Below are positions 21,955 through 30,441 of a DNA stretch of 33,188 nucleotides, piece after piece. A program made the translations under genes and the position numbers. How positions within the stretch are numbered: position 1 is the first letter of the stretch; each line of letters opens with the position of its first letter. Source of the stretch: JBBRXJ01 sp038248505 (GTDB lineage Bacteria > Bacteroidota > Bacteroidia > Bacteroidales > JBBRXJ01); assembly GCA_038248505.1 (NCBI GenBank), contig JBBRXJ010000038.1, positions 1-33,188 on the forward strand, written 5' to 3'. The notes below the pieces were generated by a model. That model did no database searches and was not told where the DNA came from. It worked only from the letters and a program-made list of their open reading frames with translations.

Positions 21955-24856
21955 TACTAAAATCTTTAAATGGGTTATTATTATTAACAAAATCATTTGC
22001 AAGAAGCATTTTGTCTTCTTGTAGTTTTAATATTTTTTCTTCAATACTTCCTCTTGAAATAAATTTATAGGCAAATATATTTTTATCCTGACCAATACGA
22101 TGTGTTCTATTTATAGCTTGACTTTCAGCAGCAGGGTTCCACCATGGATCAAGAATAAAAACATAATCGGCTGAAGTCAGATTTAAGCCAACGCCTCCAG
22201 CTTTAAGCGAGATGAGAAAAATACGAATATCAGTATCATTTTGAAACTCTTCAATAATCTCCTTTCTTTTCGTGTCGCTAGATGAACCAGTAAGAAGAGA
22301 ATAGCGTATATTACTCTTTTCGAAATGCTGCTTGAAAACATCAAGATGTTTAACAAAACTTGAGAATATGAGTACCTTATGATTCTCGCTCATAAGTTTT
22401 TCAATACAATTTATAACCTCAATAAATTTGCCTGATTCAGTTAATGTTTCTTTTTCAACTAAAGCAGGGTGATTTGCAATTAGTCGCAGTTTCATTAAGC
22501 CACTTAGAATAACAAAATTTGTTTTTTCGCGACCTTGTTTTTCAATATTTTCGAGAATGGTATTACGAATGGCCGATTTATGCGCGTCATAAATTTTTTG
22601 CTGTTCCTCGGTCATTTCACAGTAATAAATTTTGGTTGAAACAGGAGGCAAATCTTGTGCAACCACTTTTTTGGTTCGTCTTAATATAAAGGGTTCTATG
22701 AGTTTACGTAATTCGTCTTGTTTTGTTTCATCTCGTTGTTTTTCAATGGGAGTTACAAAGTAATCTTTAAAAAAAGAGAGGCTCCCGAGCAAACCATCAT
22801 TAACAAATGTCATCTGCGACCATAAATCGGTGAGTGAATTTTCAATTGGGGTGCCTGTAAGTACCAAACGGTGCTTTGCATTTATCTCGCATATTGAACG
22901 GAAAATTTTTGAATCAGGGTTTTTTATAGCCTGGCTTTCATCAAGAATAATATAAAAAAACTGAAATTGTTTTAACATATCAATATCCTTACGAACCACA
23001 CCATAAGTAGTGAGGATCACATCATACTCCTTAAAAACAGCTGAATATTCAATTCTATTTATCCCAGTATGTTTAAACGCTCTTAATTGTGGTGCAAATT
23101 TTCTGATTTCATTTTCCCAATTATGAATAAGAGAAAGAGGCATAACTAACAGTGAAGTACGTGATGGTCTTGGTTGTGCCAGAATATTATCGAAGAGAGA
23201 GAGCTGCATTGGAGTACCTTGTTCAGGTTCCTTCTCAATTAATACTTTATCATTTTTAAATTTCAATAAAAGAGTAAGTGTTTGTACTGTTTTTCCAAGT
23301 CCCATGTCATCAGCCAAGCAGCCACCTAAATTATTCTCTTGTAAAAAATTCATCCATCGAAAGCCCTCTTTTTGATAAGGACGCAATATTGCATTTACTT
23401 CCGGAACTGGATATGGCTTTATTTTTCTGAAATCAATTATTTCATGAAGCGGTTTTACCCCAATTTCTTTTTGTGGATTAAGCCCTTCTAGAAGAATGAA
23501 ATGATGTTTTTTTAGCTTGAGCCGTTCCATTTGTTTTTCGCTAAAGCGGAGAATGCTTTGATATTTAGTAAACCATTCTTCGGGTATAATTGCTATTTCG
23601 CCATTAGGTAAGACATATTCACGTTTACCACCTAGAATATGATTTCGTAATGAAGTAAAAGGAAGTTCAAATGCACCAAAACGAACTACACCGTAAATAT
23701 CAAACCAATCTTTACGGTTTTCAATCTTTAAATCTAAATATATTTTGCCTGTAAAAAAACGTTCGTTTGACTCATCTTGTAACAATTCAATTCCATGATG
23801 AGCAAAAAATTCCGATTGGGCATTTATCCATCCGTACAAATAATGTTTCTTTGATTGGTAATCGGGTAAATCACTATAGCCAGGCGGTACAAAGAGTGAT
23901 CCTTCACGATTATATAAACCAGTTTCCATTATAAGTTGCAATAGCCTTTCCTCGGCTTCGTGATTACGAATGACATTGATAAATGAAAAATTATCAGGTA
24001 ATACCTCTAAAAAAACGGCACTCTTACTTTTATCTTGCAAGAAAAAGCTACGTTCTCCATATTTAAAACAGAGAACCAACATTGGCCCGCCCGCCCAATT
24101 ATTTTCAAGTTTAAGTACGGCTTTTACTTCAGGGTGTATTTCGCTAACATCAAAACCTTCAGTATCAACTCTGAAATTTTTAATTGAGTTCAGAATAAAT
24201 GTTTCAAAATATTTCTGCTCGCTGCGCCGTGGAATATCAATGTGCGTTTTTGAAAAAAATGGCATCAACTTTTTACTGTCAATCTCATCTGTAAAACGAT
24301 AAATTTTACTCCCTATTAATAAGCGACATGGTTTATGCGTTAAAAAAATGGCTTCACGATAAGCCAAGCTAATACTACGACCGTTATGCCGGATGTTAAG
24401 AAAGTATTTTGTGCTTTCGCGGCCTCTAATAAAATTAAAAATTACTTCAGCAGGATCTCTAACAATTTCGAGTGGTTTCTCTATAATAGCATCCTTCTTC
24501 TGTCCTTTAAAGTATAGTGGAATGTTATTTTTGTAAAGTACATCAAATGCTTTAGTTAATGTCTTTTCAACATAGGGCTTAACAACAGTGCTTAGTTCTG
24601 ATTCCGATAGCGTTTTAAAAAAGTCTTTCGGCTTAATATTATCTTTGCAAAAATGTTTAACTAAATTATCCTCAAGGTAATTATCAACGATACTTATCAA
24701 TTCCATATCAACGGGCTGCAATTCCATGTCATACTCCGTAATGGTATTCGTAGTAACCCGTCTAAAAGTAAGGCTGAGATCACCGTTACGGGTTAAGTCA
24801 ACGACATAAGGCTCAATAAGCGCACCAAAAGTTGGGTGCATCGAGATGACGTGCAT
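21926..24856 (-). CDS. SNF2-family DEAD/DEAH-box helicase
   Basis: A protein of 976 residues from the ATG at 24854-24856; a TTG at 24895 in the same frame would add 13 residues and cannot be excluded. The C-terminal half is a complete Swi2/Snf2 ATPase: 'LRPYQKEGFRWMNFL', Walker A 'LADDMGLGKTVQTLTLLL', 'LLVMPLSLIHNWENEIRKF', the DEAH-box equivalent 'ILDESQAIKNPDS', 'LTGTPIENSLTDLWSQ', then the helicase C domain with 'LISLKAGGVGLNLTSADYV', 'DPWWNPAAESQAINRTHRIGQ'. The N-terminal 500 residues fit the bacterial SNF2-associated region. Such proteins translocate on double-stranded DNA and often remodel RNA polymerase or other complexes, but this one's partner is unknown. No restriction, phage-defence or methylase gene is nearby. 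Confidence 0.93.
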   Translation of the reverse strand: MHVISMHPTFGALIEPYVVDLTRNGDLSLTFRRVTTNTITEYDMELQPVDMELISIVDNYLEDNLVKHFCKDNIKPKDFFKTLSESELSTVVKPYVEKTLTKAFDVLYKNNIPLYFKGQKKDAIIEKPLEIVRDPAEVIFNFIRGRESTKYFLNIRHNGRSISLAYREAIFLTHKPCRLLIGSKIYRFTDEIDSKKLMPFFSKTHIDIPRRSEQKYFETFILNSIKNFRVDTEGFDVSEIHPEVKAVLKLENNWAGGPMLVLCFKYGERSFFLQDKSKSAVFLEVLPDNFSFINVIRNHEAEERLLQLIMETGLYNREGSLFVPPGYSDLPDYQSKKHYLYGWINAQSEFFAHHGIELLQDESNERFFTGKIYLDLKIENRKDWFDIYGVVRFGAFELPFTSLRNHILGGKREYVLPNGEIAIIPEEWFTKYQSILRFSEKQMERLKLKKHHFILLEGLNPQKEIGVKPLHEIIDFRKIKPYPVPEVNAILRPYQKEGFRWMNFLQENNLGGCLADDMGLGKTVQTLTLLLKFKNDKVLIEKEPEQGTPMQLSLFDNILAQPRPSRTSLLVMPLSLIHNWENEIRKFAPQLRAFKHTGINRIEYSAVFKEYDVILTTYGVVRKDIDMLKQFQFFYIILDESQAIKNPDSKIFRSICEINAKHRLVLTGTPIENSLTDLWSQMTFVNDGLLGSLSFFKDYFVTPIEKQRDETKQDELRKLIEPFILRRTKKVVAQDLPPVSTKIYYCEMTEEQQKIYDAHKSAIRNTILENIEKQGREKTNFVILSGLMKLRLIANHPALVEKETLTESGKFIEVINCIEKLMSENHKVLIFSSFVKHLDVFKQHFEKSNIRYSLLTGSSSDTKRKEIIEEFQNDTDIRIFLISLKAGGVGLNLTSADYVFILDPWWNPAAESQAINRTHRIGQDKNIFAYKFISRGSIEEKILKLQEDKMLLANDFVNNNNPFKDFSNEDIKKLFE

Positions 24857-24977
24857 AAAGCGCTGTTGGACAGTATTGTTATCTATTTCCGTCAAAAGGA
24901 AAAAGTTTGATGGTTAAATTGTTCTATTTTGTTTATCAATTCAAAAACACTTAGGTAAAAGGTGCAAGGTACGAAAA

Positions 24978-24985
24978 TACTTTTG
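24978..24985 (+). promoter_or_regulatory. Candidate -7 promoter element for the AEC carrier gene
   Basis: TACTTTTG, a full match to TAnnTTTG, 56 bases before the ATG at 25042, in the gap between divergent genes. The identical octamer precedes waaA. No -33 element was clear. Confidence 0.4.
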
Positions 24986-25041
24986 GCATCAAAACATTTT
25001 TTTATGTAATTTTTATCATCTTTATCTTTTATTTGAATAGT

Positions 25042-25995
25042 ATGCAAACACAAATTATCATAAATCAAATTATTATTCTTGGTATCCTTGTTTTAATTGG
25101 AGCAATTGGATCATGGATTAAGTTTATTACTAAAGAAGTTCGTGATAGTATATCAAAACTGGTTTTTTATTTCACACTGCCAGCGCTTATAATTACTACT
25201 TTCTCAACCATGAATTTAACTAAGGAAATCATGGTTAATGGTATTTGGATTATTGTGTTTACTAATATTGCTATACTTCTATTCTATTTTTTTGGTAAAT
25301 TCTCATCTCTGCTTTTTAAATTAAAAAATCAAAAAGCATCTGTTCATACAGTTCATACCATGTTTGGCAATATTGTATATCTTGGTTTTCCATTGATAGC
25401 AGCGTTATATCCACAAAAAGAAAGTATGCTTTTTGCTGCTTTATATTATTTTGTATCAACCTATATTTTGTGGTCAATAGGTATAATTATTATTACCAAT
25501 AGAAAAGATGCTAAACTATCGGATTTACTTAAAAATCTCTTTAATCCGAATACGCTTGCCTTTGCCATCGGAATTTTTATGATGTTGACGAACGTTCGTT
25601 TTCCCATCATTGTAAATGATGCATTAAGTTTATTAGGCAAAGTAACCTCACCTATATCGATGATATATATTGGAAGTATGCTTGCACATACTAATATTAG
25701 AGGCTTGATGAAACGATTTGATTTGATAGGATTAAGTATAAATAAACTTTTATTGATACCTATAATAATGCTTTTTATTATCAAACTTTTTGGTATGTTT
25801 TTTACAATAGAATTATCGCAGATGGCAAAAAGTATCATTATTCTCCAATGCGCAACCCCATGTATGACTTTGGTTGTTATTATAATTAAGCAATATGGTA
25901 GCGATGATGAAATGGCCGCAGAAAATGTTTTTGTTACAACCATTCTAAGTCTTTTCACACTACCGCTTATGTTTTGGCTTTCATATATTTGGTGA
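25042..25995 (+). CDS. AEC (auxin efflux carrier) family permease
   Basis: A 317-residue inner-membrane protein with about ten hydrophobic segments. The family pattern is clear: 'LVFYFTLPALIITTFSTM' in helix 2, 'GNIVYLGFPLIAALYP' in the middle, 'LLGKVTSPISMIYIGSML' and 'QCATPCMTLVVIIIKQYG' near the end, which form the paired broken helices of the transport core. Substrates of bacterial AEC proteins include malate and other small acids, but none can be assigned here. The ATG at 25042 is chosen over an in-frame TTG at 25033. It is divergent from the helicase and followed 110 bases later by a BASS carrier, which has its own candidate promoter. Confidence 0.9.
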   Translation: MQTQIIINQIIILGILVLIGAIGSWIKFITKEVRDSISKLVFYFTLPALIITTFSTMNLTKEIMVNGIWIIVFTNIAILLFYFFGKFSSLLFKLKNQKASVHTVHTMFGNIVYLGFPLIAALYPQKESMLFAALYYFVSTYILWSIGIIIITNRKDAKLSDLLKNLFNPNTLAFAIGIFMMLTNVRFPIIVNDALSLLGKVTSPISMIYIGSMLAHTNIRGLMKRFDLIGLSINKLLLIPIIMLFIIKLFGMFFTIELSQMAKSIIILQCATPCMTLVVIIIKQYGSDDEMAAENVFVTTILSLFTLPLMFWLSYIW

Positions 25996-26074
25996 TAGTT
26001 GATTTGAGAATGCTTTGCTTTTGATTTTTTTACAATCCTTGCAAAATAATACTCAACTTGATGAACTTTATAAG

Positions 26075-26082
26075 TATATTTG
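26075..26082 (+). promoter_or_regulatory. Candidate -7 promoter element for the BASS carrier gene
   Basis: TATATTTG, a match to TAnnTTTG, 23 bases before the ATG at 26106. The distance fits a short 5' leader. No clear -33 element. Confidence 0.4.
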
Positions 26083-26105
26083 TTTTTATATAAAGCTCTT
26101 ATAGT

Positions 26106-26978
26106 ATGAATACCTCAATATTTACTGAATATATCCTTCCCGCTGTTTTGTTCATTATCATGTTCGGTATGGGAATGTCACTTCAAACAAAAGATTTCAG
26201 AATTTTATTTACAAGACCGAAAATTATTTTTGTAGGGCTAGTAGCTCAAATGTTCGTAATTCCTATCGTCGCATTCATTATTGGTTTTATTGCACCTATA
26301 GACCCTTTAATGAAAGTAGGTTTAGTATTAATTGCAGCAGCTCCAGGCGGTACGGCATCTAACTTGGTAACATTGTGGCTTCGTGGTAATATCGCATTAT
26401 GTATGGCACTCACAGCAATTACAAGCGTGTTAATTTTAATTACTCTACCTATTGTTGTTAAGATTGCCCTTTTTACTTTTGTTGGAGCCTCAAATGATAT
26501 TCAATTACCCCTCGGTATAAGTATAATTAATATTTTCCTGTTTACATTGCTTCCCGCTTTTTTAGGTATGCTATTAAGGTATTATAAAGAAATCTGGACT
26601 TTACGCATTGAAAAATTTATGGAATATCTTATGTCATTTTTATTATTAGGCGTTTTTATTCTCATTATTTTCTTTGAACAAAAGAGTAGTAGTGGAGGTA
26701 CAACTCTTAAAGTATATTTTTATATTTTCATAGTAACTTTTGCACTAAATGCACTATCTATCTATATAGGCTATTTGTTTGCTCGCAGCCTTGGCTCCTC
26801 TACACGCGATAATTTCACCATTGCATTACAAGTAGGCTTTCAAAATTCCGCTCTAGCTATTTTTGTTGCTGAAACTATTATACACAGTCGCCCAATGGCT
26901 GTTGTTGCACTTGTATATGGTTCATTTACCTTTTTTACCACATGGATTGGCGGCTGGATCATTAAACGTTACGGATAA
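26106..26978 (+). CDS. Bile acid:sodium symporter (BASS) family protein
   Basis: A 290-residue inner-membrane protein with nine to ten hydrophobic segments. Diagnostic features are 'FGMGMSLQTKDFRILFTRPK' near the N-terminus, 'VGLVLIAAAPGGTASNLVTLWLRGNIAL' (about residues 77-104, the first crossover/sodium-site region) and 'FTIALQVGFQNSALAIFVAE' (the second). Bacterial BASS proteins carry bile acids, pantoate or other organic anions with sodium; the substrate here is unknown. The preceding AEC gene belongs to the same structural superfamily (BART). Confidence 0.92.
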   Translation: MNTSIFTEYILPAVLFIIMFGMGMSLQTKDFRILFTRPKIIFVGLVAQMFVIPIVAFIIGFIAPIDPLMKVGLVLIAAAPGGTASNLVTLWLRGNIALCMALTAITSVLILITLPIVVKIALFTFVGASNDIQLPLGISIINIFLFTLLPAFLGMLLRYYKEIWTLRIEKFMEYLMSFLLLGVFILIIFFEQKSSSGGTTLKVYFYIFIVTFALNALSIYIGYLFARSLGSSTRDNFTIALQVGFQNSALAIFVAETIIHSRPMAVVALVYGSFTFFTTWIGGWIIKRYG

Positions 26979-27085
26979 ATAAATTTCTATTGTAAATTTT
27001 CTTTTTTAGGTGGAAAAAAAGGAAAAATTAAAGTGTATATAAAACTAATAATGAAAACATTTTAGATGTATAATTTATTTAAATA

Positions 27086-27625
27086 ATGCAAAAACGAAAG
27101 CATGGCATATTTTTCTTTGTGACTCTGTGGTTTATGTGTATTCATATTAATTCTGTTATTTCGCAAGATGAGTATACTGTTAAAGCTGCCTTTATTCAGA
27201 AGTTCTCTAAATATATTACCTGGCCTGAATCGGACAAAGACACTATTTTTACTATTGTTATACTTAAACCCGATCCTTCTTTTGGTCGAATCGAATCGTA
27301 TTTTAAAAATAAATTTATAGATACAAGACATATTAAAATCTGTTATATAAATGATATTTCAGAAAAAGCATCATTAGATGCAGTAGAAATTGTTTTCATT
27401 CCAAATGAGCAACGAAAAAATATTTCAAGAATTACTTCGACGGTACAAGATAAACCAATTTTGTTAATTGGCGAGTCTATTGGGCTTGCACAGAAAGGTA
27501 TTCATATAAATTTTTATATAGCAAGCAATGGAACGATTCATTTTGAAATCAATCCCAATCAATTTAAAGAAAGTAGTCTTAAATATGATAATATATTAGT
27601 ACAGTATGCGCGGGTTATTAAATAA
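27086..27625 (+). CDS. YfiR family periplasmic protein
   Basis: A 179-residue protein with a signal peptide ('FFFVTLWFMCIHINSVISQ'). The family signature follows at once: 'YTVKAAFIQKFSKYITWPE' (about residues 30-48), then alternating strands and helices, 'VEIVFIPN', 'KPILLIGESIGLAQKGIHINFY' and the C-terminal 'HFEINPNQFKESSLKYDNILV', all matching YfiR. In Pseudomonas, YfiR is a periplasmic protein that represses the diguanylate cyclase YfiN/TpbB through its periplasmic sensor domain. Here the neighbour is a hybrid histidine kinase instead, whose start overlaps this gene by 20 bases, so YfiR very likely controls the kinase. The Cys pairs of Pseudomonas YfiR are not evident here. Confidence 0.85.
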   Translation: MQKRKHGIFFFVTLWFMCIHINSVISQDEYTVKAAFIQKFSKYITWPESDKDTIFTIVILKPDPSFGRIESYFKNKFIDTRHIKICYINDISEKASLDAVEIVFIPNEQRKNISRITSTVQDKPILLIGESIGLAQKGIHINFYIASNGTIHFEINPNQFKESSLKYDNILVQYARVIK

Positions 27626-29462
27626 GATAAAGCTTCGCTATAAGATAAGCCTTATTATGTGGCTTGTAAGTACCATTGCTATTGTGATAGGTTCGGTTAT
27701 TTATATGCTAATAAGTATCTCCGTTTATAAGCATCAATTAGTTAATCAAACAATACTTGATGCGCATATTATTTCTGATTATTGCGTTTTACCTTTAGAA
27801 TTTAACGATTTTGAAAGCGCTGTGAACATTCTTGAAAAACTTAAAGCAAATCCGAATTTTAATAATGCACTTATTTATAATGATTCGTCGCAACTTTTTG
27901 CTAGATACAATCCCTATGACAAAGAGTATATACCAAAAAAAATGATTAAGCGAGCAGATTATTATTTTGAAAATGATTTTCTTATTATAGCTGAACCAAT
28001 CAAATATAAAGCGCAAGTTCATGGTTATCTTTTCATAGTTATTAGAACAGGTATCTACAAACTTGTATCAGGTCATATAGAGGTTGCGCTATATATTATT
28101 TTAGGAATTTTGATTTTATCATATTTGCTAGCGTATTATTTTCAGCGGTTTATTAGTTCTCCTATTGTTAAATTGAAGGATGCTTTATTTAATGTATCTC
28201 AAACTGCTAGTTATGATTTTAAACTGAAATACCCATATAATGATGAGTTTGGGCAGTTATACAATCAGATTGAAGACCTCTTAGCTTTTATTAAAAATAG
28301 AGAGTTTCAGCTAGTTCAAGCAAAAAATAAAGCGGAGGAATCGGATAAATTAAAATCATCTTTTCTTGCAAATATTTCGCATGAGATACGAACCCCAATG
28401 AATGCGATTATTAATTTTGCTGAATTACTTACAGAACGAGATGAGCTATCGGATGAGGATGCAGAACTATATAGTAAGATTATTAATAGTAGATGCAATG
28501 AATTACTAAAAATCATAAATGATATTATTAATATATCAAAAATTGAATCAAATACGCTCACATTGAGGTCTGATATTCTTAATATTAATACACTTATTGA
28601 TGAGGTTTGTGAATATTATGTTGGAAAACAGAAAATAGAAGAAAAAAACATCAAAATTATATCATGCTTTAGTTTGGTAAATGAGCAAGCAAATATAATC
28701 TCGTATCCTAAGGAATTAAAACAGATTTTAAATAATTTACTTAGTAATGCATATAAATTCACAAAAAAAGGACAAATAAAAACGTCATACAGAATTGTTG
28801 ATAAAGAGTTGATTATTTCTGTTGAGGATACAGGTATTGGAATTCCAGATGATAAAATACGGATGATATTTGAACGGTTCAGGCAAGTTGAAGATTATCA
28901 TACCCGTAATTACGGGGGTGTTGGTTTAGGATTGGCTATTTCAAAAGCCTTAGCAGAAATGATGAATGGGAAATTGTGGGCCGAATCGAAAGAGAATATA
29001 GGCACTACTTTTCATTTCTCACTACCTATTGTTCAAATTAGTCAATCAAATAAGAATATTATTGGATATGATTCTGAAATTGTAATTCAGGATAAGCTGA
29101 ACATTCTAATTGTTGAAGATGACGAGAATAATTGTTTACTTCTAAAAACTATAGTTGATTCTATAAGTAAACATATTGATATGGTTTTTACAGGAAGACA
29201 AGCAATAGAGATAATAAAAAACAATGCCTATGATGTTATCCTTATGGACATTCAAATGCCAGGAATGAATGGATTTGAAACAATGGATGAAATTAGGAAA
29301 ATAACTACAACACCAGTTTTTATAGCTCAAACAGCTATTAGTTTGGATCAAACTACTATTGATAGCATTACATCACGTTTTGATGCTTATATAACAAAGC
29401 CATTTGAACGAGAAGGTTTGTTGCGATTAATATCGGATCAAGTAAATAAAAAGAAGATTTAA
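27606..29462 (+). CDS. Hybrid sensor histidine kinase (periplasmic sensor, HAMP-like linker, HisKA, HATPase, receiver)
   Basis: A 618-residue inner-membrane protein. Order: TM1 (about 14-38); a periplasmic domain (about 39-155) of CHASE8-like form, with 'DYCVLPLEFNDFESAVNILEKL'; TM2 (about 156-178); a HAMP-like linker; HisKA with the phospho-accepting His near 258 in 'FLANISHEIRTPMNAI'; HATPase with 'NNLLSNAYKFTKKG', 'VEDTGIGIPDDK' and 'GGVGLGLAISKAL'; a receiver domain with the acceptor Asp near 547 in 'VILMDIQMPGMNG' and the conserved Lys in 'AYITKPFE'. No output domain or HPt is fused, so signal must pass on by another protein. The start overlaps yfiR by 20 bases, indicating coupled translation. 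The stop shares TTAA with the convergent uspA gene. Confidence 0.93.
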   Translation: MRGLLNKIKLRYKISLIMWLVSTIAIVIGSVIYMLISISVYKHQLVNQTILDAHIISDYCVLPLEFNDFESAVNILEKLKANPNFNNALIYNDSSQLFARYNPYDKEYIPKKMIKRADYYFENDFLIIAEPIKYKAQVHGYLFIVIRTGIYKLVSGHIEVALYIILGILILSYLLAYYFQRFISSPIVKLKDALFNVSQTASYDFKLKYPYNDEFGQLYNQIEDLLAFIKNREFQLVQAKNKAEESDKLKSSFLANISHEIRTPMNAIINFAELLTERDELSDEDAELYSKIINSRCNELLKIINDIINISKIESNTLTLRSDILNINTLIDEVCEYYVGKQKIEEKNIKIISCFSLVNEQANIISYPKELKQILNNLLSNAYKFTKKGQIKTSYRIVDKELIISVEDTGIGIPDDKIRMIFERFRQVEDYHTRNYGGVGLGLAISKALAEMMNGKLWAESKENIGTTFHFSLPIVQISQSNKNIIGYDSEIVIQDKLNILIVEDDENNCLLLKTIVDSISKHIDMVFTGRQAIEIIKNNAYDVILMDIQMPGMNGFETMDEIRKITTTPVFIAQTAISLDQTTIDSITSRFDAYITKPFEREGLLRLISDQVNKKKI

Positions 29463-30280
29463 TGGACATCATCTTCAAAAGATGGATTTACAACTAGAAT
29501 TGGAATATTCGATGAATTATCAATAACATTCTGCTCGTGTTCGCCAATAATAAAGTCCTTAAAATTATATTTTGTAGCCATTACCATAACAAAGTCGGCT
29601 TTAATTTCTTTTGCAAATCTAATGGTTTCTTTTGCAAACCATGTTGATTGCAAGCTTTCGTGTATTTCAAAAGAAATATTTGAACGAGTTAGCAATTGTA
29701 TTGCTAGATTGAGGTTGGTGTGAATTTGCTTTTTGAGAATTCTGTTGTTTATTGGGGCTATAAATATATGAATTTTACATCCATAATGCTTGCCGACATA
29801 AATGGCATGATCAATTTTGTCAATATTGTCAAGTTTAAAATCAATTGGTAATACAATATTTGTAAAAGGAACTAATGTTGAGGGAAAGGACTTTACTATA
29901 TAGAAAGGAACAGGTGAACCCAATAATACCTTGTATGCCCTACTACCAAAGAGTTTCTGAAATCCACTAACGCCATGTGTACCCATAATTACATAACGAG
30001 CGTTGGTTGCTGATGCATAAGCCGAAATTTCATTATATATATTTCCTTCAATAACTTTTGTTGAGAGTTTTATTCCGTATTTTTTTTCAAGTTTTGTTTT
30101 TTCAAGGTTTAGTTTCTCTGTTCGCTTTTCTATACTTCCTGATTCTTGAGTAGAATCAAAAATGTGCAGAAGTTCAATTGGTTGGTTCTCTATTTGAGAA
30201 AAACGAATAGCGTGTTCGAGTGCGTAGTGTGATACTTTGGTGAAATCCCAAGGAACCACGAGGTTTTGTTGCGTTTTCAT
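29459..30280 (-). CDS. Universal stress protein, tandem UspA domains
   Basis: A 273-residue cytoplasmic protein from the ATG at 30278-30280. It holds two Usp domains, about residues 1-140 and 141-273. The first carries the nucleotide-binding pattern 'MGTHGVSGFQKLFGSRA' (G-2x-G-9x-G-S type); in the second the equivalent region 'MATKYNFKDFIIGEHEQNV' has lost it, so only one half is likely to bind ATP. The N-terminus 'NLVVPWDFTKVSHYALEHA' is typical. Usp proteins help survive starvation and stress by unclear means. It converges on the sensor kinase and its stop overlaps that gene's stop by four bases. Confidence 0.9.
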   Translation of the reverse strand: MKTQQNLVVPWDFTKVSHYALEHAIRFSQIENQPIELLHIFDSTQESGSIEKRTEKLNLEKTKLEKKYGIKLSTKVIEGNIYNEISAYASATNARYVIMGTHGVSGFQKLFGSRAYKVLLGSPVPFYIVKSFPSTLVPFTNIVLPIDFKLDNIDKIDHAIYVGKHYGCKIHIFIAPINNRILKKQIHTNLNLAIQLLTRSNISFEIHESLQSTWFAKETIRFAKEIKADFVMVMATKYNFKDFIIGEHEQNVIDNSSNIPILVVNPSFEDDVH

Positions 30281-30404
30281 AGGCAAGAGAAAGTATTTAT
30301 TGCAATATACGAACTGATTTTATAGTATAACATTGCAAATCATCAAATTATTACGGTTTAATTAATAATTTGTTTCACTTTATATATAATGTAAACGGAA
30401 AATA

Positions 30405-30412
30405 TACTTTTG
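30405..30412 (+). promoter_or_regulatory. Candidate -7 promoter element for waaA
   Basis: TACTTTTG, a match to TAnnTTTG and identical to the element before the AEC gene, 29 bases before the waaA ATG. A further match on the minus strand (TATTTTTG, 30425-30432) could serve uspA with a leader of about 140 bases, but that is weaker. Confidence 0.42.
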
Positions 30413-30441
30413 TATGATAACTGTCAAAAATAGAAATTTAT

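Noticed and set aside
21926..24856. The SNF2 helicase as part of a phage-defence system
   Set aside because: No nuclease, methylase, phospholipase-D-like or other defence gene is adjacent; the neighbours are a GIN protein and carriers.
26990..27045. Terminator after the BASS carrier gene
   Set aside because: The T-rich and A-rich runs can pair, but the stem is almost all A-T with a mismatch and would be unstable.
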